A DNA stretch of 64,000 nucleotides from Phascolarctos cinereus. Lineage: Eukaryota > Chordata > Mammalia > Diprotodontia > Phascolarctidae. Positions 20,886-31,045 of the stretch are shown one piece after another (the stretch's first letter is position 1; each line of letters starts with the position of its first letter). The position numbers and the translations under genes are program-made. The stretch covers positions 1,483,001 to 1,547,000 of the forward strand of contig NW_018344215.1 of assembly GCF_002099425.1 (NCBI RefSeq), given 5' to 3'. Below the pieces are notes generated by a model, which did no database searches, had not been told where the DNA came from, and saw nothing but the letters and a program-made list of their open reading frames with translations.

Positions 20886-20969
20886 AATGGAGAAGTCCAT
20901 ACAGGGTGTGTCTAGTATACAACATATTGCATGGGAACAATTGTATAGGAGAAGTGGTGTGAAAGATGT

Positions 20970-21105
20970 CATTCATCCATTCAACAAGTGTCTATTAAGC
21001 ACTTCCTATGTACCAAGGTATATGCCACAAGATAGGGAGACAGTAGCGAAGAAAACGGTGAAATAGTGTCTGTTCTCAAGGATTTTACCATGCTGTTGCT
21101 TACAT
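20970..21105 (-). repeat. L2 3' end, antisense
   Basis: 'caacaagtgtctattaagca', 'cttcctatgtaccaaggtat' and 'tgtctgttctcaaggatttt' are the antisense L2 end. Confidence 0.65.
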
Positions 21106-21199
21106 TCTGCATGTCACAAAGATGTAGGAATGGAAAAAAAATAGGCTAGTGATATAACAAGAGCAAGAAAGAAAATCCTGATGTTATAAGCAACATTCC

Positions 21200-21425
21200 C
21201 CACCTGCGGATCTCCTCACCGCATATCTCACCCCTGCCCCCCATGTTACTCACTTATCTCTTCTCTGGGGCCAAGCCTTTTCTTTATAATTTTATAACAT
21301 TCCATTTTGACTGTGTTGTGATTGAACTTTTCATGTAAAATGTGATTGTGTTTATTGCGTTTCTGGCTCTGCTTACCTCATTTTGAATCAGTTCATGTTG
21401 TCTTTCCATGCCTCTCTCTTTTAAT
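21200..21425 (-). repeat. Decayed L1 3' end, antisense
   Basis: 'tctggctctgcttacctcat', 'tttgaatcagttcatgttgt' and 'ctttccatgcc' match the antisense L1 end, more worn than the other L1 copies. Confidence 0.5.
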
Positions 21426-21520
21426 GTAACATCTAGGCCCAGGAGCTTAGAGACAGTTAGTGGCTAAGCCAAGTTCCCAGCTGTACAACTCTGTCCTTTA
21501 TCAGCTACACCATGCTACCT
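21426..21520 (-). repeat. MIR 5' half, antisense
   Basis: 'aggcccaggagcttagagac' and 'tatcagctacaccatgctac' are antisense MIR pieces. Confidence 0.55.
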
Positions 21521-21624
21521 CCCCACAGACATCCATTTCTCTTGATTCTTCTCTGGGTTGGAAAGCTACAGAAGACACAGAACATCATGACTCTTTTCTG
21601 AATGGTTGCTAAATCTTCAGTCTA

Positions 21625-21870
21625 TTCCAAAAAAACATTTATTAAGTGTCCTACGTGCCAGGCACTGTGTTAGACCCTGGAAATACAAAGACACAACCTA
21701 AAATAGTCCCTGCCTTCAAGTAGCTTATATTCTTTTGAGGATATGCAAGATGTACCCAGTTAAGTATAGAGTATGTACAAGGATTTTTCAAAAAGGAGAA
21801 GACACTAATGACTGGAGAGATCCTGAAAGGTCTCATGTTTGAGGTGGCACCCAAGCTCAATCTTGTTGAA
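21625..21870 (-). repeat. L2 3' region, antisense
   Basis: 'aaaaacatttattaagtgtc', 'gccaggcactgtgttagacc', 'cctgccttcaagtagcttat' and 'catgtttgaggtggcaccca' are antisense L2. Confidence 0.7.
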
Positions 21871-22169
21871 TCCAAAACTGAATCATCAAAAACTGAAGCA
21901 TCTAATGTAAGTATTAATTCCCCAAACAAAAGAAGGCTAAAGAAAATGGGTTTCAGGCCTGCTAATAAATCCAATTATTCTAAATGGGAAGATTTCTTTT
22001 GAATCATTGTCCGCTTTGGAAGCCTGTCAACCAATTGCAAGCTTAAACTGGAATTTATATCCCAAGAGACTAAACTTGATTTGTTCCCACTTATGACTAT
22101 ATTTAGAAAAATTGGAAAAAATATATGGCTTAAGACATAGGCACCATGGGAAATGTAATACATTTGGAG
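21871..22169. other. Unassigned DNA
   Basis: No repeat or coding family is recognised. Short overlapping frames lie on both strands. Confidence 0.4.
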
Positions 22170-22330
22170 GCAGTAATTCTAGCTCAACTATCTATTTACT
22201 ATCAGTGTGACTATCTTTCACCTTTCTGGGCCTCAGTTTAATCATCTGTAAAATAAACAGAATAGACTAAATAGTCTATTGGCTGTCTTTTGACTACAAA
22301 TCTCTCATGCTTCGAAGTCTACATTAAGCT
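22170..22330 (+). repeat. THER/MIR SINE, sense
   Basis: 'ctttctgggcctcagtttaa', 'tcatctgtaaaataaacaga' and 'tctattggctgtcttttgac' follow the sense core and a worn THER end. Confidence 0.7.
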
Positions 22331-23000
22331 AAGAAAATGATAGTTGTCCTATAATCATTTGGAAGTCTCCCCAAATTCTCTGATCCTTAATATTTTCCTG
22401 ACCTCCTCTACTATCCTAAAACCACCCCCCTCATTTTTCCATCATCTCTCCTTCCCATGTGCATGTTGGGAAACATTACTTCTTTTCAGTCATACATTAA
22501 TGACACATGATTGTAATGAGAGCAACGTCATAGTTGGATGCTAGCAATGCAATTATTGAGAGTGAGAGGAAGAACTGAGGGGAGTGACGTGCGTCTGTGT
22601 ACTTGGAAGAGATAAAGAGATCAAATGTGCCTTCTGCCGCTTCATTCAGGGCTCTTTAGCATCAAAATCAAGAAAATCTTAAATAACCAGTGACTGTCTG
22701 ACAAACAATGTTATCCTTCAGTCCTAGGTACTGCTTCTGTTGCCTTGGCATAGCTCTGTGGAGAAGCCCCATGCTTCCAGGCCTGGTTTATCTTTCAACT
22801 GTACCAAGACTTGGGTGGCGAAGATGAATAAGAGTGGGAGGGAAAGGACTTTCTAGGGGAGAAATGGGGATCCTAAAGGGTAAAAAATGGAAATATTGGG
22901 CATTAATCAATTTGTGACAGGTGTATATGCTAATAAAGTGGCTAGAAAAATGTAAAAGTAATTTCTGAATGTTTTATAAAGATGGATAACTGCGCTGGTG
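22331..23000. other. Unassigned DNA
   Basis: No repeat family is recognised from 22340 to 23000. It is one of the larger repeat-free stretches in the left half. Nothing suggests an exon. Confidence 0.45.
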
Positions 23001-23004
23001 TGGA

Positions 23005-23070
23005 ATCATAAAATATTAGAAATGAAAGAGATCTTAGAGGCCAACTACTCCAGCCTATACCTAGACAAGA
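23005..23070 (-). repeat. THER fragment, antisense
   Basis: 'cataaaatattagaaatgaa' and 'gagatcttagaggccaacta' are the antisense THER start. Confidence 0.55.
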
Positions 23071-23089
23071 ATCCCTCTACAGCAGAACC

Positions 23090-23639
23090 ATCTATCCCTC
23101 TTTGGGACGAATAACTGCCCCAACAGGGTTTGGGAATCGCTTGGATATAGGATTTAAGAGAGGTAAAGAATTGAACATAACTATTACGTGGTGAGCTTGA
23201 GTGACTAGGAAGATGATGGTACCCTTCCCAGCAACAGAGAAATTAGGAAGAGGGGAAGGTTTGTTCATAAAGATAATGAGTTCAATTTTGGACATGTTGA
23301 GCTTAAGACATCCAGTTTGAGATATCAAACAGGCAGTCAGAGAAGCAAGAATAGAGTCAGGAGTAAGTTTAGGGCCAGACATATAAATATGAAATTAAGA
23401 TGCATAGAGATTATGGTTGAATGCATAAGAGCTGAGGAGATGACCACATGAGACAGTATGGAGGACCCAGGCCAGAGACTTAAGGGACATCTACAGTTAA
23501 TGTAGCCATGTGGCTGGAATGAAGATTTAATAAAAAAGATTGAGACAGATTGGTCAGCCAGGCAGGAGAAGATCCAGGGGAGAGCATTGTCACAAAGCCT
23601 ACATAGAAGAGAGTATTAAGGACAAAGGGTGATTGACAG
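23090..23639 (-). repeat. L2 reverse-transcriptase region, part 1 of a split copy
   Basis: The minus strand keeps a 96-codon open stretch (23092-23382) containing 'LKLNMSKIELIIFMNKPSPL'. This is the L2 LKLN-x-SKTELIIFPPKP block just after the catalytic motif. The L2 then runs on to 23639, where an L1 cuts it. It is a LINE remnant, not a host gene. Confidence 0.85.
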
Positions 23640-24812
23640 CTTTTTTTTTAAAAATAATTTATTTTTAGTTTTCAACATTCACTTCCATAAGATTTTGAGT
23701 TTTAAATTTTCTCACCCTCCCCGTCCTCTCCCCTCCCCAAGAAATCATGTGACATGACATAGGCTCTACTTACACATTCATATTAAGCATATTTTCCCAT
23801 TAGTTATGATGTATAGAAGAATTAGAACTAATAGGAGGAACTACAAGAAAGAAGAAATAAAACAAAGCAAAAGAAAAGGAGAGCAAATAGTATGCTTCCA
23901 TCTGTATTCAGACTCCAAAGTTCTTTCTCTGGATGTGGATAGCTTTTTCCATCATAAGTCTTTTGGAATTATCTTAGATCCTTGTATTGCTGAGAAGAGT
24001 TAAGTCTATCAAAGTCAGCCATTGCACAATGTAACTGTTACTGGGTACAGTGTTCTCCTGGTTCTGCTCAATTTACTCAGCATCAGTTCATATAAGTCTT
24101 TCCATGTTTTTCTAAAGTCATCTTGCTCATTATTTCTTATAGCACAATAATATTCCATTACATTAATATGCTACAACTTGTTCAGTCATTCCCCAATTGA
24201 TGGGCATCCCCTCAATTTCCAAATCTTTGCCACCACAAAAAAGCTGCTATAAATATTTTTGTACATGTGGGTCCTTTTCCCATTTTTATGATCTCTTTGG
24301 GACACAGACGTATGTCTGTATTGCTGGGTCAAAGAGTATGCAACATTTTATAGCCCTTTGGTCATAGTTCCAAATTGCTCTCCAGAATGGCTGGATCAGT
24401 TCACAACTTCACCAACAATGCATTAGTGTTCCAATTTTCCCACATCTTCTCCAACATTTATTATTTTCCTGTTAGCCAATCTGATGAGTGTGATGTGGTA
24501 CCTCAGAGTCATTTTGATTTGCATTTCTCTAATCAATAGTGATTTTGAGCATTTTTTCATATGATTATAAATAGCTTTAATTTCTTCCTCTGAAAACTAC
24601 CTACCTTTGACCATTTATCAATTGGGGCATAACTTCTATTCTTACAAATTCAACTCAGTTCTCTATATATTTTAGAAATGAGGCATTTATCAGAGACACT
24701 GGATGTAAAAATAGTTTCCCAGCTTTCTGCTTCCCTTCTAATCTTGGTTTCATTGGCTTTGTTTGTGCAAAACCTTTTTAATTTAAAGTAGTCAAAGTCC
24801 CCCATTTTGCAT
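23640..24812 (-). repeat. L1 3' end inserted into L2, with target-site duplication
   Basis: Plus-strand landmarks run from the T-rich 3' end ('tttagttttcaacattcact') through 'ttcagtcattccccaattga', 'ccaaattgctctccagaatg' and 'tctctaatcaatagtgattt' to 'gcttcccttctaatcttggt'. A 9-nt duplication flanks it: 'gattgacag' at 23631-23639 and 'gactgacag' at 24813-24821, one mismatch. It is the longest L1 piece here, 5'-truncated. Confidence 0.9.
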
Positions 24813-24821
24813 GACTGACAG

Positions 24822-24930
24822 TGTTAAAGGGTGTAGAGACATTAAGAAAACTGAGGTTTGAGAAGACATTAGATTTGACAATTAGGAGTTCATTGGTAAC
24901 ATTGGAGAAAGTAGTTGTGAATTTGATTTT
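24822..24930 (-). repeat. L2, part 2 of the split copy
   Basis: L2 resumes after the L1 with 'tgttaaagggtgtagagaca', 'gaagacattagatttgacaa' and 'ttaggagttcattggtaaca', which in L2 follow the 23090-23639 part. Confidence 0.75.
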
Positions 24931-24939
24931 TTTTTAACC

Positions 24940-25230
24940 CAAGGGCAGATACGTACATTTATCCATATTAAATTTAATCTCAGTTCACCTCATTGTAAAG
25001 ATTTTTTTGCATCATGATTTCATCATCCAATATATTAGTTATCTTTTTCAGTTTTATATCATCTGAAAATTTGATAAGCATCTCATCTCTAATTAATCAA
25101 ACTAATCAATCAATCAAACTAATTGAAAACACTGTTTAAATAGTATGGAACCCAGCACAGATTCCTTGGGTACTCCACTACAGACCTCTTCCCAAATTGA
25201 CTTGAATACACATTATTGAAACTGGGCAAA
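24940..25230 (-). repeat. CR1/L3 LINE fragment, antisense
   Basis: 'aacccaagggcagatacgta', 'tttatatcatctgaaaattt', 'gataagcatctcatctctaa', 'gattccttgggtactccact' and 'acagacctcttcccaaattg' match antisense CR1/L3. An AATC micro-repeat interrupts it near 25095. Confidence 0.8.
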
Positions 25231-25489
25231 AATTTGCATAATGATATTTTAAGAGAGAAAGAGAAATAGTTTATATATGGTAAACAATGCAAATAAAGAA
25301 ACCCACTATGTTTCCTGTAAACTCACAAAAGAATTGGCAATGCCTCAGGAATACAGCCAATCCTCAGTCTCTTGATATGAGGTCAACTTTTCCAGATAGA
25401 CAAAAGGCCAATACTGTGATGTCTGATAAATAATGTGTACACAGGTGGAAGTCCATATTTACCAACAGGTCATACAAGTTCAAGCCCAT

Positions 25490-25675
25490 CAAAGAGTACA
25501 GATGACCTTGGATTTGAGTCCTGGTTCTGTCAATAACTGTGTGATTTTTTGGCACAGTATGTCCCATTTCTGAGACTCCCTCAGTTTCCTTATCTGCAAA
25601 ATGAAAGAATTAGACTCACTCATCTGTGAGGCTTCTTCTATCTCTAACATTTGGAGTTTTGCTCGGTTCTGTGCT
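25490..25675 (+). repeat. THER/MIR SINE, sense
   Basis: 'cttggatttgagtcctggtt', 'cctcagtttccttatctgca' and 'aggcttcttctatctctaac' run in sense order. Confidence 0.7.
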
Positions 25676-25699
25676 ACTCTCCTCCACTCTATCCCACTG

Positions 25700-25830
25700 T
25701 ACAATTCACAGAATCTGAGATTTCAAGTTGGGAGGGACCTTAGGACCCATCAAATTCCATTCCATTCCATTCATAAGTTAATTGACATTAGAGTTGTCAG
25801 GAACCCAGAGACCTGTGTCCTCTAACTCTG
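25700..25830 (-). repeat. THER/MIR SINE, antisense, with an ATTCC run
   Basis: The THER start 'cacagaatctgagatttcaa' and 'ggagggaccttaggacccat' precede a short (ATTCC)n run at about 25753-25772. The element then continues with 'gagacctgtgtcctctaact'. Confidence 0.6.
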
Positions 25831-25929
25831 TATTTTTATAGATTTATTCTAATTCAACACATACTTATAATGACTTACTATGAGCTGGATTCTATGGTAG
25901 ACTGATAAGACATAGGGATGAAAAAGTCA

Positions 25930-26115
25930 GAACTAGAAGCAATGGGAGGAAGTTGATGAGGGCAAACTCAAGCTTGCTAGATGCAGAAACTTCCTAACAC
26001 AGCCAGGCAGAAATGGAATGGGCTGCTCTGGAGGTAGTGGGTTCCCTGTCATTGGAGGTCTTTGATCAAAGGTTGGCTGAACAATTGCCAATTATTTTGT
26101 AGAGGAGATGTTTAT
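25930..26115 (+). repeat. CR1/L3 LINE 3' part, sense
   Basis: 'cagaactagaagcaatggga', 'ggaatgggctgctctggagg', 'tagtgggttccctgtcattg' and 'gaggtctttgatcaaaggtt' are the CR1/L3 3' region. Confidence 0.85.
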
Positions 26116-26124
26116 TGAACCATG

Positions 26125-26475
26125 GCTGAGATTATAGCTCCTTGAAGGTAAGAACAGCTTTGGTTTTGATTTTGTATTCCTAGGACCTATTGAGTATCTA
26201 GGTGGCACAGTGGATAGAGTGCCAAGGCTAGAGTCAGGAAGACCTGAAGTCAATTCCAGCCTCAGACCTTTACTAGCTCTGTGACCCTGGGCAAGTCATT
26301 TAACCCTGTTTGCCTCAGTTTCCTCATCTGCAAAATGAGCAGGAGAAGGAAATGGCAACCACTTCAGCACCTTAAATGGGGTCATGGAGAGTTGGACACA
26401 GCTGAATGACAATAAATACCAATCACATAGGAAGGGGGTTTAATAAGTGTCTGTGGACTGATTGATTGCCTGGAT
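26125..26475 (+). repeat. L2 3' end, split by a SINE
   Basis: The L2 end starts with 'ttatagctccttgaaggtaa' and 'gattttgtattcctaggacc'. It is cut near 26190 and resumes near 26425 with 'cacataggaagggggtttaa' and 'taagtgtctgtggactgatt'. Confidence 0.75.
26190..26425 (+). repeat. Marsupial SINE with RTE-type tail, inside L2
   Basis: 'ctaggtggcacagtggatag', 'tctgtgaccctgggcaagtc' and 'tttgcctcagtttcctcatc' are followed by 'gagaaggaaatggcaaccac' and the tail 'ggggtcatggagagttggac'. It is nearly full length, and it is younger than the L2 tail it interrupts. Confidence 0.9.
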
Positions 26476-27141
26476 GGCTTCTGAGATCCTTTCAAGCTCT
26501 GACATTCTGTCTTCAGAGTTCAGGACTGAGGATGTACTCGCAGAGGAGCATGGAATGGCCTTCATGACATGAATCCTGGATGGGGAGACTGGATTAAGAT
26601 GTGTGGCACGTCTCTTCGCTGCAGTCAGCCAACTTTTCACTGGACCCAGCACTGAGCACTTCTTGACCTGGTTCTGGGGTCCAATTACTTCTAACCCATT
26701 TACAGAACACAATGAGGCTCAGTGCAGCATGGAATAACTACTTTGCCCTCTAGTTTTGTGTGATTTCCCACATCACTGAATCCTCATCCCTCTTTGATAG
26801 CTTCTGCTCACTCTTTGAGCTCCTGTAGGACAGCAGCTTTGTGGGCATGCTCTTGGGAAAAAAGACCACTCAGCAAAGTGGCCATTATGGGTATGTTGGG
26901 TTCAGCAAAACCTCACTCTCCAGGGTTTCATGTGATCATGAACTTAGCCTTGGTTCTGAATCTAGGTCAAATCTTCACTTCATGTCCCTTTAAAATACAT
27001 CATTCTAGAAAGCAGAGGATCTCCTCAGGCACACAAAGGTGCCTAAGACATAGAGTCAATACTGACTGGTTTCTAAAAAAAAGCCTTCCCAGGAGCCAGG
27101 TCCGGTGCACATCACATTGTCATTCTTGACACTACCTTTCA
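26476..27141. other. Unassigned DNA
   Basis: No repeat family is recognised. Frames of 90 codons (minus, 26440-26712) and 111 codons (plus, 26794-27129) have no domain I know. Confidence 0.45.
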
Positions 27142-27154
27142 GGGCCCTCACTCT

Positions 27155-27321
27155 TTTATTTTTGTTTTGTTTTTGTTTGTTTTTTTGCTAGGCAGTGGGG
27201 TGCAGTGATTTGCCCAGGGTCACACAGCTAGTAAGTGTCAAGCGTTTGAGGCCAGATTTGAACTCAAGTCTTCCTGAATCCAGGGCCTGTGCTCTATCCA
27301 CTGTACCATCTAGCTGCCCTG
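27155..27321 (-). repeat. Poly-A-ended marsupial SINE with perfect target duplication
   Basis: A T/GTTTT-rich end is followed by 'tttgcccagggtcacacagc', 'tttgaactcaagtcttcctg' and the head 'ccatctagctgccc'. The 13-nt 'gggccctcactct' occurs exactly at 27142-27154 and 27322-27334. It is antisense and has no RTE tail. Confidence 0.9.
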
Positions 27322-27334
27322 GGGCCCTCACTCT

Positions 27335-27870
27335 CTAAAAAAAATATTTTTAAAATTTTTAACATTCTTTCTTTTCCTCCCTTCCCTCCCCCACTCACTG
27401 AGAAGGCCAGCAAAATAATACCAATTACACATGCAAAATCATGTAAAACATATTTCCATATCAGCCATAATTGAAAAAAAAGCAAAAAACAAAATAAAGA
27501 AAATTATACTTCAATTTGCACTCAGATCAGCAGTTGTCTCTGTGCGGTAGGTAGCATTTCCTCATCATGAGTCCTTTGGAATTGTCTTGGATCATTGTGT
27601 TGATCAGAGTAGCCAAGGCTTTCACAGTTGGCCATCATTACAACATTGCTGCTACAGTGCACAGTGATCTTCCATTTCTTCTCACTTCATGTTGCATCAG
27701 TTCATATATGTCTTTCACGTTTTTTTTTTCTGAACCCTCCCCCTCTCACTTCTTATAGCACAACAATATTTCAGTACCAATTGATGGACCTCCCCCCAAT
27801 TTCCAACTCTTGGCCACCACAAAGGGCTGCTATAAATATTTTGTCTGCATACATCCTTTTCCTTCTCAGG
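27335..27870 (-). repeat. L1 3' end, antisense
   Basis: 'tgagtcctttggaattgtct', 'gcatcagttcatatatgtct', 'cttatagcacaacaatattt' and 'ttggccaccacaaagggctg' are antisense L1. The piece is shortened inside compared with the 23640 copy. Confidence 0.85.
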
Positions 27871-28029
27871 GCTCTCATTCTTGTGATGCTAACTCAAGGT
27901 TAACATTATGAGCACACCAAAATGGGGTAACAGAGGAAGAATGCATAAAGAAAGTACCTCCAAAATTCAGCTCAGTGAATGTAAGCATGAGACTATCTGA
28001 AATGGGCTTAATTTGAATTGAACTTCAGA

Positions 28030-28215
28030 GGTCATTGCATCATAGAACCAGAGCTGAAAGGGACCTCAGACACCATCTAGCCCATTTATGTTACAGACGA
28101 GGAAACTCAGGCCCAGACAGGTTAAATGACTTTACCAGAATCATACATTTACTGCATGGCAGAGCCAGGATTGGAACCCAGGACTTCTGGTCCAAATCCA
28201 GCCTTATTTCTACCT
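28030..28215 (-). repeat. THER/MIR SINE, antisense
   Basis: 'cagagctgaaagggacctca', 'gacgaggaaactcaggccca' and 'gagccaggattggaacccag' are clear antisense THER/MIR. Confidence 0.85.
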
Positions 28216-28419
28216 GACATGATAACTCATTTAGTCCAACCCAGAGATAGTTCATTATTCTTAAAGTATGAACCAAGCTGACCCATGAAGGATCCTTGTA
28301 GGGAGGCCTAGGAATCCTAATGTGGTCCATTCTAGTGGAGATAGTTCCCCCAAATCAAACTTTTCTTTGCTCTTAATGTCCGATCTTTAAAGCATATCTC
28401 TGAAAATTTGCAGCAGAGT

Positions 28420-28860
28420 TGGACGGTATGGTTACATGGAAAGGATGTTGAGTTTGAAGTCACAGGACCTGCATTCAGATCTCAGCCCTGCCAAACTGTG
28501 TGACCTAAGATAAGTCATTTAACCTCTCTGGGTCTCAGTTTGTTGTTGGGTCATTTTTCAGTCATGTCCAACTCTTCATGACCCCCATTTGGGTTTTCTT
28601 GGCAAAGACACTGGAGTGGATTGCCATTTCCTTCTCCAGCTCATTTTACAGATGAGGAAACTGAGGCAAACAGAGTTTAATGACTTGCCCAGGGTCACAC
28701 AGCTAGGAAGTGTCTGAAGCTGGACTTGAACTCAGGAAGAAGAGTCTTCCTGCTCCAGGCCCAGCATTCTACCCACTATGCCATTTAATTTATCTGTAAA
28801 ATGAGGGAATTGGTCTAGGTGACTTTTAAGGTCCCAGCAGAATTTCAACCTATGATCCTG
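28420..28860 (+). repeat. THER/MIR SINE, sense, split by a younger SINE
   Basis: The sense MIR runs 'agtttgaagtcacaggacct' to 'ctctctgggtctcagttt' at about 28538. It resumes at about 28785 with 'atttatctgtaaaatgaggg' and 'gacttttaaggtcccagcag'. The join is exactly where the core reads 'cagtttccttatctgtaaaa'. Confidence 0.85.
28539..28784 (-). repeat. Marsupial SINE with full RTE-type tail, inside MIR
   Basis: Antisense order: 'cagtcatgtccaactcttca' (the RTE-type tail), 'gattgccatttccttctcca', 'acagatgaggaaactgaggc', 'cagggtcacacagctaggaa' and the worn head 'tctacccactatgcc'. It is the cleanest tailed copy in the window. Confidence 0.9.
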
Positions 28861-29335
28861 TGGTTGTTCCTAAGTAAGTGAATCAGTGAACTCTTACACA
28901 GTGTTACAAGTTACATAGTGAATTATCTGCAAATAGAAAAAAAGAAAAAAGTAACCTATTTACAATGATTTAATTAAGAAATAAGTATAATCATGGAAAA
29001 CATTTCCTTTCTTGGACTGCCAAATTTCCTACTACTGGATTTTCAACGCTGTTGTTACCTGTTAGAATTTTCTAATGGTCAAACATAACTGCTGTGTCAG
29101 CAATCATATGTGTTGGGGGAGGGAGGGAAATGCAGAGAACCTGCCCAGTGATTCCATTGGCATAGGGAATTTACCTCAAGGAAATTCTCTTTACCAATGC
29201 TGCTCAGCACCTGCTCTGCAATTTATAGACTCAGAGAGTCAGCAGTAATGCTGACCTTAATCTGGAAGCAGTGTGGATGATAAATTGGAGGGAAGTGGGA
29301 CCTGAAGTGAGACCAGCTTGGCTATGGCTCTTCCA
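28861..29335. other. Unassigned DNA
   Basis: No repeat is recognised. 28915-29000 is A-rich, and the rest is mixed composition without a notable frame. Confidence 0.45.
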
Positions 29336-29339
29336 GAAT

Positions 29340-29515
29340 CATGTTTGGGGAGCTGAAAGAGATAGCAGAAGTCAACTAATCTCTTCACCCCCCCATTTTA
29401 CAGATGAGAAAACTGAGGCCCAGAGAGGTTAGGTGACTTGTGGTCACATAAGGAATATGTAATAGTACCTGTTTGGAACCTGACGCCAAGCCCAGCAATC
29501 TTTCCACCACTCTGT
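29340..29515 (-). repeat. THER/MIR SINE, antisense
   Basis: 'gagctgaaagagatagcaga', 'cagatgagaaaactgaggcc' and 'cagagaggttaggtgacttg' are the antisense core. The end near 29500 is worn. Confidence 0.8.
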
Positions 29516-29639
29516 GGTTCCTGTTTTAGTCTAATTCATATCCAGAAAAAAGAATTTTTCTACAAGATTCCTAACAAGTGACATTCACCCTATGGAGAAA
29601 GACCTTTGGTAGAGGAGAACCCATTTTGTGATAAAAAAG

Positions 29640-29830
29640 AAAAGAATCCTCGCTTTGGAGTGAAAGGACCTGGGTTCAAATATTACCTCTGATCCATACC
29701 ATTTTTGTGACCTCGGGCAAATCACTTAATCTCCTTAAGCCTCAGTTTCCTCCTGTAGAAAAAGAAGAAGGTTAACTAGACAATGCCTGAGGCACCTTCC
29801 AGTGCCATGTGCATCATCCTATGACCCTCC
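29640..29830 (+). repeat. THER/MIR SINE, sense
   Basis: 'gtgaaaggacctgggttcaa', 'gacctcgggcaaatcactta' and 'aagcctcagtttcctcctgt' are followed by a THER-type end near 29800. Confidence 0.8.
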
Positions 29831-29914
29831 CTTATTCTTTTCCTCTTCCATAGATGCTGTCATCTGTTGCTGTCCCAGAATGGGGCAGAGTTATTGTGAT
29901 TCCAGCATTCCATT

Positions 29915-30260
29915 CACCAGCCAACAAGAATTTACTAGGTCTACTGTGTGAAAAGTACAAGATAATGGAGATACAAAGGTAAAGGCAAAACAAACAGAAA
30001 TGTTCTTACCCTCAAGGAGCTTGTATTTAACATGAATTACATTCATGAATCACTGGAAAGTTATTGTAATTTTTCTGTGAAGGTTTCCCCCCAAAGAAAT
30101 ATATAGTCTAACAGGGGGATGAGATACACGCACAGAAAGCTATAACAAACCTGATTAATGCACTACAGAGACATGACCAAAGTGCCGTCTGAGATTCTGA
30201 AAAGGGAATTATCTGGAATAAGAAGAGAAAGCTTTGTGAGCAGGTATTATTCAAGTAACA
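29915..30260 (-). repeat. L2 3' region, antisense
   Basis: 'caacaagaatttactaggtc', 'ataatggagatacaaaggta', 'cttaccctcaaggagcttgt' and 'tagtctaacagggggatgag' are antisense L2. Confidence 0.7.
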
Positions 30261-30524
30261 CATTAAAGGACAGGTATACTTGTGGAGAAGGTGGTGAGAT
30301 GTAATCCTGATGATAGTACACTTAAATGAATTCAGAACTTCTTGGATGGCTGGACCCAGAGAGTGATGTCATCCAGGAAGATCTCCATTGGAATGCCCCA
30401 GGGATCTACTCTTGATCTTATGCTGCTGAACATTGTTATCAATGATGTGGATAAAAGTACACATTGTATTCTTACCACATTTGTAGATGGCACAAAGTTA
30501 GGAGAGATGGTTAACACTCTGGGC

Positions 30525-30727
30525 CAAGGGTGGGGAACCTGTGGCCTCGAGGCCACAGGTGGCCCTCTAGGTCCTCAAGCGTGGCCCTGTGAAGGAATCC
30601 AAACTTCACAGAACAAATCCCCTTCATAAAAGGATTTGTTCTGTAAAACTTGGACTCAGTCAAAAGGCCATCCCCAAGGACTTAGAATGCCACATATGGC
30701 CTCGAGGCCATAGGTACCCTACCCATG
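30525..30727. mobile_element. Foldback hAT-type MITE inside CR1/L3
   Basis: The ends 'caagggtggggaacctgtgg' and (reverse complement of the right end) 'catgggtagggtacctatgg' match well. The symmetry continues inward to 'cagaacaaatcc' and 'ggatttgttctg', so nearly the whole 203-bp element is one imperfect palindrome. A palindromic 'ggcctcgaggcc' occurs in both arms. The CAGGGGTGGGGAACC-like tip is typical of hAT/Charlie elements. It has no transposase. I see no clear 8-bp target duplication. Confidence 0.75.
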
Positions 30728-30927
30728 ATAGTATCAGAATGAAAAACAAGCCATTGTTGGGCTACAATGCTGACTTGAATATAATAAAGGTAAAATCTAA
30801 TGAGGAGAAATAGAAGATAGGGGAGAGGAATCTGGAGCAGGGAGTCTTTGTGGACCGCAATCTCAATATGTGCCAACAGCAAGATCTGGCAGCCAAGAAA
30901 CCTAATGTGACCATAAGTTGTCAAGTA

Positions 30928-31045
30928 AGACAAGTCAGCAAGTACCTACTTTATGCCAAGCATTGTGCCATATGCTGGGGACACAAAGCAAGGCAAAAAG
31001 AGGGGCAGTGTACAGAATGGGGAGGTGATAGCCCCCTTGCACTTT
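30928..31045 (-). repeat. L2 3' scrap, antisense, inside CR1/L3
   Basis: 'cagcaagtacctactttatg', 'ccaagcattgtgccatatgc' and 'tggggacacaaagcaaggca' are an antisense L2 end within the CR1/L3. Confidence 0.65.

Noticed and set aside
23092-23382. 96-codon minus frame with a clear protein pattern
   Set aside because: The pattern is that of an L2 reverse transcriptase; it is a LINE remnant and not a host exon.
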